Below, piece by piece: positions 4,080 to 8,441 of a stretch of 8,441 bases of DNA. The stretch's first letter is position 1. Each line of letters begins with the position of its first letter. A program made the position numbers and the translations under genes. The notes below the pieces were generated by a model. That model was not told the origin of the DNA. It saw only the letters and a program-made list of their open reading frames with translations, and did not search any database. The DNA is from an uncultured Novosphingobium sp. (GTDB lineage Bacteria > Pseudomonadota > Alphaproteobacteria > Sphingomonadales > Sphingomonadaceae). The stretch lies in assembly GCA_937996535.1 (NCBI GenBank), contig CALKVF010000055.1, forward strand, positions 1 to 8,441. Direction: 5' to 3'.

Positions 4080-5783
4080 ATGTCCAGCAATCCCACGCGC
4101 GACGAATTTGCCGCGCTGCTTGACGAAACGCTTGGTTCGGCCGCCGATGGTGGCTTTGAAGGCCGCGTCGTCAAGGGCACCATTACCGCTATCGAAAACG
4201 ACAAGGCCGTGATCGACGTTGGCCTCAAGAGCGAAGGGCGCGTTGCGCTCAAGGAATTCGCCATGGCTGGCCAGCCGCATGGCCTCAAGGTCGGCGATGA
4301 AGTCGAAGTCTATGTCGATCGCGTCGAAAACGCCGACGGCGAAGCGATGCTGTCGCGCGACCGCGCTCGCCGCGAAGCCGCCTGGGACAAGCTCGAAAGC
4401 GAATTCGGTGAAGGCAAGCGCGTCGAAGGCGTGATCTTCGGCCGCGTCAAGGGCGGCTTCACCGTTGACCTCGACGGCGCCGTGGCCTTCCTCCCCGGCT
4501 CGCAGGTTGATATCCGTCCGGTGCGCGATGTCGCTCCGCTGATGGATGTGCCGCAGCCCTTCCAGATCCTCAAGATGGACCGTCGCCGCGGTAACATCGT
4601 CGTCTCGCGCCGTGCGGTGCTGGAAGAAACCCGCGCCGAACAGCGCTCGGGCCTGATCCAGAACCTGACCGAAGGCCAGATCATCGACGGCGTCGTCAAG
4701 AACATCACCGACTACGGTGCGTTCGTCGACCTCGGCGGCATCGACGGCCTGCTCCATGTCACCGACATGAGCTACAAGCGCGTCAACCACCCGAACGAAG
4801 TCATCAATATCGGTGACACCGTGAAGGTGCAGATCATCCGCATCAACCAGGACACGCAGCGCATCAGCCTCGGCATGAAGCAGCTCGAATCGGATCCGTG
4901 GGAAGGCGTTGCCGCCAAGTACCCGGTCGGCGCGAAGCTGCGCGGTGTTGTCACCAACATCACCGAATACGGCGCCTTCGTCGAACTGGAAGCTGGCATC
5001 GAAGGCCTGGTCCACGTTTCGGAAATGTCGTGGACCAAGAAGAACGTCCACCCCGGCAAGATCGTTTCGACCTCGCAGGAAGTCGACGTGCTGGTGCTGG
5101 AAGTCGATTCGGACAAGCGCCGCATCAGCCTCGGCCTCAAGCAGGCCCAGCAGAACCCCTGGGAAGCTTTCGCCGAAAAGCACCCGGTTGGCTCGACCGT
5201 CGAAGGCGAAGTCAAGAACGCGACCGAATTCGGTCTGTTCATCGGCCTCGATGGCGACGTGGACGGCATGGTTCACATGTCGGACATCGCCTGGGGCATC
5301 TCGGGTGAAGACGCGCTGGCCCTGCACCGCAAGGGTGAGCAGGTTTCGGCCATCGTGCTCGACGTCGATGTCGACAAGGAACGCATCAGCCTCGGCATGA
5401 AGCAGCTCGAAAAGGGCGCTCCGGCAGCCGGCGTGGTCGCTTCGGGCAGCTCGCTGCGCAAGAACGAAGTCGTCACCGTCACCGTGCTCGAAGTGCGCGA
5501 CGGCGGCCTCGAAGTTCAGGCTGGCGACGATGGCGCGACCGGCTTCATCAAGCGTTCGGACCTGGGCCGCGACCGCGACGAACAGCGTCCCGACCGCTTC
5601 CAGGTTGGCCAGAAGCTCGACGCCATGGTCACCGGCTTCGATCGTTCGAAGAAGCCGAACTTCTCGGTCAAGGCGCGTCAGCTCCATGAAGAGAAGGAAG
5701 CCGTGGAACAGTACGGTTCGTCGGATGCCGGCGCTTCGCTGGGCGACATCCTCGGCGCCGCGCTGAAGGCGAAGAAGGACTAA
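4080..5783 (+). CDS. rpsA: 30S ribosomal protein S1
   Basis: S1 is the large mRNA-binding protein of the small subunit; it unwinds structured leaders and helps recruit mRNAs with weak ribosome-binding sites. The 567-residue product carries six S1 (OB-fold) domains, at about residues 27-94, 112-180, 199-270, 284-356, 371-443 and 462-535. Domains 3 to 5 are the most regular, with repeated VKNIT/VTNIT, YGAFV, HVTDM/HVSEM and RISLGMKQ motifs. Domains 1 and 2 diverge, as expected for the ribosome-docking half (interaction with S2). Length is close to the 557 residues of E. coli S1. It ends in an Ala/Lys tail (AALKAKKD). Codon choice is strongly biased, consistent with high expression. A strong terminator follows 32 nt after the stop, closing the transcription unit. 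No ihfB follows, unlike in many proteobacteria. Confidence 0.98.
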   Translation: MSSNPTRDEFAALLDETLGSAADGGFEGRVVKGTITAIENDKAVIDVGLKSEGRVALKEFAMAGQPHGLKVGDEVEVYVDRVENADGEAMLSRDRARREAAWDKLESEFGEGKRVEGVIFGRVKGGFTVDLDGAVAFLPGSQVDIRPVRDVAPLMDVPQPFQILKMDRRRGNIVVSRRAVLEETRAEQRSGLIQNLTEGQIIDGVVKNITDYGAFVDLGGIDGLLHVTDMSYKRVNHPNEVINIGDTVKVQIIRINQDTQRISLGMKQLESDPWEGVAAKYPVGAKLRGVVTNITEYGAFVELEAGIEGLVHVSEMSWTKKNVHPGKIVSTSQEVDVLVLEVDSDKRRISLGLKQAQQNPWEAFAEKHPVGSTVEGEVKNATEFGLFIGLDGDVDGMVHMSDIAWGISGEDALALHRKGEQVSAIVLDVDVDKERISLGMKQLEKGAPAAGVVASGSSLRKNEVVTVTVLEVRDGGLEVQAGDDGATGFIKRSDLGRDRDEQRPDRFQVGQKLDAMVTGFDRSKKPNFSVKARQLHEEKEAVEQYGSSDAGASLGDILGAALKAKKD

Positions 5784-5815
5784 TCCTTCTACGCTGCCGC
5801 AAGGCTAGCCAATGC

Positions 5816-5853
5816 AAGGCCCGTCCGGAGCGATCCGGGCGGGCTTTTGCTTT
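5816..5853 (+). terminator. Strong intrinsic terminator of rpsA
   Basis: GCCCGTCCGGA (5819-5829) pairs with TCCGGGCGGGC (5834-5844), with one T-G wobble, around a stable GCGA tetraloop, followed by TTTT, GC and TTT. Upstream AAG can pair with the first Ts. The end of the T-tract overlaps the likely -35 of the GST promoter. Confidence 0.93.
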
Positions 5854-5879
5854 GACGAATAGGGATAACACCCTAGTCT
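5852..5879 (+). promoter_or_regulatory. Candidate GST promoter
   Basis: TTGACG (5852-5857) and TAGTCT (5874-5879) are 16 bp apart, directly after the rpsA terminator. A start near 5886 would give a leader of about 21 nt that contains the AGGAGG ribosome-binding site but not the left arm of the hairpin at 5876-5901. Confidence 0.45.
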
Positions 5880-5901
5880 CCTGCGATCCCGCGCAGGAGG
5901 C
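5876..5901 (+). promoter_or_regulatory. Perfect inverted repeat covering the GST ribosome-binding site
   Basis: CTCCTGCG (5878-5885) and CGCAGGAG (5892-5899) are perfect inverted copies around ATCCCG, extended outward by a T-G and a G-C pair. The right arm contains the whole Shine-Dalgarno AGGAGG (5895-5900), six bases before the ATG. On any RNA starting upstream of 5876, the ribosome-binding site would be buried in a 10-bp stem. Confidence 0.55.
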
Positions 5902-5906
5902 CCGTC

Positions 5907-6527
5907 ATGTCCGCATCGCTCGAATTCTTCACCAACCCGCAATCGCGCGGCCAGATCGTGCGCTGGATGCTCGAAGAGGTCGGCGAGCCCTATGACACCC
6001 ACGTGCTGGATTACGGCACGACGATGAAGGGCGCCGACTATCTGGCGATCAACCCGATGGGCAAGGTGCCCGCGATCCGCCACGGCGCCCAGGTGGTGAC
6101 CGAATGCGCCGCAATCTGCGCCTATCTTGCCGATGCCTTTCCCGCCGCCGGGCTGCTCCCCCCACCCGAGCACCGCGGCGCCTATTTCCGCTGGCTGTTC
6201 TTTGCCGCCGGGCCGATCGAAGCCGTGTTCACCGCCAAGGCCATCGGCTGGGAAGTCCCCGCCGACAAGCAGGGCATGGCCGGGTTCGGCAATTTCGAGC
6301 TGGCAATGGGAACCATCGAGGGCGCGATTAGCGGCCGGCAGTTTATTGCTGGCGACCACTTCAGCGCGGCGGATGTCTATGTCGGCTCGATGCTCGATTT
6401 CCTGCTGATGTTCGGCTCGATGCAATCGACCCCGGCGTTTGACGCCTATCTTGGCCCCTTGCGCGAGCGGCCCGCCTATCGCCGCGCCAAGGAGATCGAC
6501 ACCGCGCTGATCGCGGCGAACGGGTAA
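5907..6527 (+). CDS. Glutathione S-transferase family protein
   Basis: GSTs conjugate glutathione to electrophiles, or act as thiol-dependent isomerases, dehalogenases or peroxidases; the substrate cannot be told from sequence. This 206-residue cytoplasmic protein has the two-domain fold: an N-terminal thioredoxin-like part with NPMGKVPAI at 49-57 (cis-Pro55) and the glutathione-binding TECAAI at 65-70, then a helical C-terminal part from about 88 with the N-capping box in FIAGDHFSAADVY (146-158). Candidate catalytic residues are Thr9 or Ser13 in FFTNPQSRG; no Cys sits there, so it is not an obvious beta-class enzyme. The ATG has AGGAGG six bases upstream. It follows the rpsA terminator and precedes gloB by 53 nt with no terminator between, so some co-transcription is possible. 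Family assignment is secure; subclass is not. Confidence 0.93.
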   Translation: MSASLEFFTNPQSRGQIVRWMLEEVGEPYDTHVLDYGTTMKGADYLAINPMGKVPAIRHGAQVVTECAAICAYLADAFPAAGLLPPPEHRGAYFRWLFFAAGPIEAVFTAKAIGWEVPADKQGMAGFGNFELAMGTIEGAISGRQFIAGDHFSAADVYVGSMLDFLLMFGSMQSTPAFDAYLGPLRERPAYRRAKEIDTALIAANG

Positions 6528-6541
6528 CGTTTCCCTTCCGC

Positions 6542-6575
6542 CCCGCCGCAAAGCCGCTAGACTGGCGGCGGGAGA
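6542..6575 (+). promoter_or_regulatory. gloB upstream element: inverted repeat, TAG-type -10 and ribosome-binding site
   Basis: CCCGCCGC (6542-6549) and GCGGCGGG (6565-6572) are perfect inverted copies; the right arm overlaps the Shine-Dalgarno GGGAGA (6570-6575), five bases before the ATG. The 15-base spacer holds TAGACT (6558-6563), a possible -10, but no good -35 is visible. RNA read through from GST could fold and hide the site; RNA started at this -10 could not. Confidence 0.35.
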
Positions 6576-6580
6576 CACCA

Positions 6581-7354
6581 ATGCTCGAAATTCACCAGTT
6601 CGCCTGCCTGTCCGACAATTACGGCTATCTGCTGCACGATCCCGCCAGCGGCGAAACCGTGTGCATCGATACGCCCGATGCCGATGCCTATCTCAAGGCG
6701 GCGACAGAGCGCGGCTGGCAGATCACCCAGATCTGGAACACCCACTGGCATCCCGACCATGCCGGCGGGAACGAGGCGATCAAGGCCGCGACCGGCTGCA
6801 CCATCACCGCCCCTGCCACCGACGCGGCGCGCATCCCCGCGGTCGACCGCACCGTCAGCCACGGCGACAGCGTTACCTTGGGCGAATGGCGCGCCGATGT
6901 GATCGACGTGGGCGGGCACACGCTGGGCCATGCGGCCTATCATCTGGCCGAGGCGGAGATGGCCTTCGTGGGCGATTCGCTGTTCGCGCTGGGCTGCGGC
7001 CGGATGTTCGAGGGCACGCCCGAACAGTTCTGGGCGAGCCTCCAGCGGCTCAAGGCCCTGCCGGGCGCGACCATGCTCTATTGCGCACACGAATATACCT
7101 TGTCGAACGCCCGCTTTGCCTGCCACGCCGATCCAGACAATGCCGAGCTGGCCGCCTATGCCGCCGAGATCGCCCAGCGGCGCGAGGCCGGCCAGCCTAC
7201 GGTGCCTGCCAAGCTCGAACGTGAACTGGCGACCAATCCCTTCCTCCGGGCTGATGACGCCGCGCTGCAGGCCCGCTGGGCCGATCACGGCGGCAAGGTG
7301 GGCGATGCCATTGCCACCTTCGCGGCCCTGCGCGCCGCCAAGGACACGTTCTGA
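6581..7354 (+). CDS. gloB: Hydroxyacylglutathione hydrolase (glyoxalase II)
   Basis: Glyoxalase II hydrolyses S-D-lactoylglutathione to D-lactate and glutathione, completing methylglyoxal detoxification in the cytoplasm. The 257-residue protein has the metallo-beta-lactamase fold with the binuclear metal motif THWHPDH (His55, His57, Asp59, His60), GGHTLGH with His113, Asp132 in GDSLF and His170 in AHEYT. Family-specific features are CGRMFEGT at 139-146 (Arg141 probably contacts glutathione) and NPFLR at 219-223. Trp56 in place of the usual middle His, and Gly112 in place of the common Pro before His113, leave all metal ligands intact. Length is normal for GloB. The start is supported by GGGAGA five bases upstream. 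The next gene begins five bases after the stop, and the GST gene upstream fits a shared glutathione theme. Confidence 0.95.
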   Translation: MLEIHQFACLSDNYGYLLHDPASGETVCIDTPDADAYLKAATERGWQITQIWNTHWHPDHAGGNEAIKAATGCTITAPATDAARIPAVDRTVSHGDSVTLGEWRADVIDVGGHTLGHAAYHLAEAEMAFVGDSLFALGCGRMFEGTPEQFWASLQRLKALPGATMLYCAHEYTLSNARFACHADPDNAELAAYAAEIAQRREAGQPTVPAKLERELATNPFLRADDAALQARWADHGGKVGDAIATFAALRAAKDTF

Positions 7355-7359
7355 CCGCC

Positions 7360-8340
7360 ATGCACGCCCTGCTCGTCGAATCGCTCTCGCCCGATCTGTC
7401 GGGCGTCCACCTCGCCGACCTGCCCCAGCCCCTGCGCCAGCCGGGTGAAGTGCTGGTCAAGGTTCGCGCCGCCTCGCTCAACTTCCCCGACCTTCTGATG
7501 ACGCGCGGGGAATACCAGTTCAAACCGCCGGTCCCGTTCATCTCCGGCCTCGAATTTGCCGGCGAAGTGCTGGAGGCAGATGAAGCCAGCCATTTCAAAC
7601 CCGGCGATCTGGTGATGGGCGGGCAGAAGACCGGCGCCTTTGCCGAGCTGGCCTGCGTTGATGCCCGCGCGCTGCGGCTCATCCCCCCCGGGCTCGATTG
7701 CCCCACGGCCGCCGCGCTGGGCGCAGCCTATGGCACGGCCTATACCGCGCTGGTCGAACTCGGCGGGATCACGGCAGGGCAATGGGTGCTGGTCCACGGC
7801 GCGACCGGCGGGGTCGGGCTGGCGGCGGCCGATCTGGCCAAGGCGCTCGGTGCCAAGGTCATCGCCGCCAGCGGCAGCGCGGCCAAGCTCGATGCGCTCA
7901 AGGCCGCGTGCCAGCCAGACGCCGTGTTGCTGGCCACCGGGCGGTTCCGCGAACAGGTAGCGGAAATCACCGGCGGGCAGCTGTGCGATCTGGTCTATGA
8001 TCCGGTTGGCGGAGACGTGTTCGATGAAAGCACTCGCTGCGTCGCCTTTGGCGGCAAGCTGCTGGTGGTCGGCTTTGCCGGAGGGCGCATCCCTGACATT
8101 TCGGTCAACATCCCGCTGATCAAGGGCTTCTCGGTGGTCGGCGTGCGCGCTGGTGAATATTCGCGCCGCTTTCCCGAGCGCGGACAGGTCATTCGCGATG
8201 CGGTTGACCGGCTTGCCGCCGAAGGCCGCCTCCACCCCCATATCGACCGCGCCCTGCCGCTCAGCCGGTGGCGCGAGGCGTTTGACGCGATGGCGGGGCG
8301 CGAGATCGTCGGCAAGGTCGTGCTGCTGCCGGGCAGCTGA
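7360..8340 (+). CDS. Zinc-independent NADPH:quinone oxidoreductase-like MDR protein
   Basis: A 326-residue medium-chain dehydrogenase/reductase of the quinone oxidoreductase type, which typically reduces quinones or activated enones with NADPH in the cytoplasm. The N-terminal GroES-like part includes NFPDLLMTRGEY (41-52) and GLEFAGEV (63-70), followed by AAYGTAYTAL (122-131). The nucleotide-binding fold starts with VLVHGATGGVG (143-153), with DPVGGDVF at 214-221. The structural-zinc cysteine cluster and catalytic zinc ligands of alcohol dehydrogenases are missing, placing it in the zinc-independent branch. It starts five bases after the gloB stop, so the two form one operon; the only purine-rich site (AAGGA, 7339-7343) is too far upstream to be a good ribosome-binding site, so coupling to gloB translation is likely. 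The exact substrate, and whether it is closer to Qor or to an enoyl or acryloyl reductase, is not settled. Confidence 0.9.
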   Translation: MHALLVESLSPDLSGVHLADLPQPLRQPGEVLVKVRAASLNFPDLLMTRGEYQFKPPVPFISGLEFAGEVLEADEASHFKPGDLVMGGQKTGAFAELACVDARALRLIPPGLDCPTAAALGAAYGTAYTALVELGGITAGQWVLVHGATGGVGLAAADLAKALGAKVIAASGSAAKLDALKAACQPDAVLLATGRFREQVAEITGGQLCDLVYDPVGGDVFDESTRCVAFGGKLLVVGFAGGRIPDISVNIPLIKGFSVVGVRAGEYSRRFPERGQVIRDAVDRLAAEGRLHPHIDRALPLSRWREAFDAMAGREIVGKVVLLPGS

Positions 8341-8368
8341 TCGCCCCGCTCCCACCAAGCCCACAACG

Positions 8369-8396
8369 AAAAAGGGCGGCCCGAAGGCCGCCCTTT
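8369..8396. terminator. Bidirectional intrinsic terminator between convergent genes
   Basis: AAAGGGCGGCC (8371-8381) pairs perfectly with GGCCGCCCTTT (8386-8396) around CGAA. On the plus strand the tail is TTT then CCTCT; on the minus strand five T follow the GC stem (complement of 8373-8369), a better U-tract. It sits 30 nt after the oxidoreductase stop and 23 nt after the stop of the minus-strand gene at the right edge. Confidence 0.88.
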
Positions 8397-8419
8397 CCTC
8401 TCCAACCGTAAAATTGGGG

Positions 8420-8441
8420 TTAGATCGCGTCGATCGCCTCA
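8420..8441 (-). CDS. 3' end of a convergent gene cut by the right window edge; product unknown
   Basis: On the minus strand the last six codons read Glu-Ala-Ile-Asp-Ala-Ile and then TAA (8422-8420). The bidirectional terminator at the expected distance downstream supports a real gene end. Too little is visible to name it. Confidence 0.5.

Noticed and set aside
3813..5687. 624-residue open frame antisense to rpsA
   Set aside because: The absence of stops is produced by the strong codon bias of rpsA in GC-rich DNA; the protein is repetitive in step with the S1 domains and has no ribosome-binding site or recognisable domain.
7285..8364. 359-residue minus-strand frame opposite the oxidoreductase
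   Set aside because: Shadow of the MDR gene, running across its end into the bidirectional terminator; no family recognised.

Overview
The window is GC-rich chromosomal DNA that looks like an alphaproteobacterium, most likely a sphingomonad (order Sphingomonadales; an Erythrobacteraceae or Novosphingobium-like genome is my best guess from the protein sequences). This rests on the neighbourhood of ffh, tRNA-Ala, a TIGR02300-family zinc-ribbon protein, aroA, cmk and rpsA, on the class II (Agrobacterium CP4-like) AroA, and on the presence of the TIGR02300 family, which is characteristic of Alphaproteobacteria. I see no insertion sequence, phage gene, CRISPR array or island boundary. It is mostly a housekeeping region.

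Layout. On the minus strand, read from right to left: a TIGR02300-family small acidic zinc-ribbon protein (985-1305), tRNA-Ala(GGC) (799-874) with its own intrinsic terminator (736-769), and the N-terminal 230 residues of Ffh, the signal recognition particle GTPase (1-692, running off the left edge). A divergent intergenic region (1306-1473) separates this block from the plus-strand genes: aroA (1474-2814), overlapping cmk by ATGA (2811-3440), then a small c-type cytochrome lipoprotein (3473-3844), rpsA (4080-5783) with a 235-nt upstream region rich in inverted repeats, a strong terminator (5816-5853), a glutathione S-transferase (5907-6527), a glyoxalase II (gloB, 6581-7354) and a closely linked zinc-independent quinone oxidoreductase-like MDR protein (7360-8340). 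A bidirectional terminator (8369-8396) separates the last gene from the 3' end of a convergent minus-strand gene (8420-8441, only EAIDAI-stop visible). No gene-free stretch exceeds about 235 bases.

How the genes fit together. aroA (aromatic amino acid pathway), cmk (CMP/dCMP phosphorylation) and rpsA (ribosomal protein S1) form a conserved growth-related block. Here a cytochrome c lipoprotein gene sits between cmk and rpsA, apparently with its own promoter. GST, gloB and the oxidoreductase make a plausible glutathione and electrophile detoxification group, although only gloB and the oxidoreductase are tightly spaced. Ffh, tRNA-Ala and S1 are all parts of the translation and secretion machinery.

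The most interesting signals are regulatory rather than new genes: a candidate leaderless promoter for the cytochrome gene, a candidate structured leader or alternative promoter ahead of rpsA, a perfect inverted repeat that buries the GST ribosome-binding site, a similar repeat ahead of gloB, and a CP4-type AroA with glycine where CP4 has its glyphosate-tolerance alanine. I found no clearly undescribed multi-gene system. Promoter and RNA-structure calls were made by eye and are inference.
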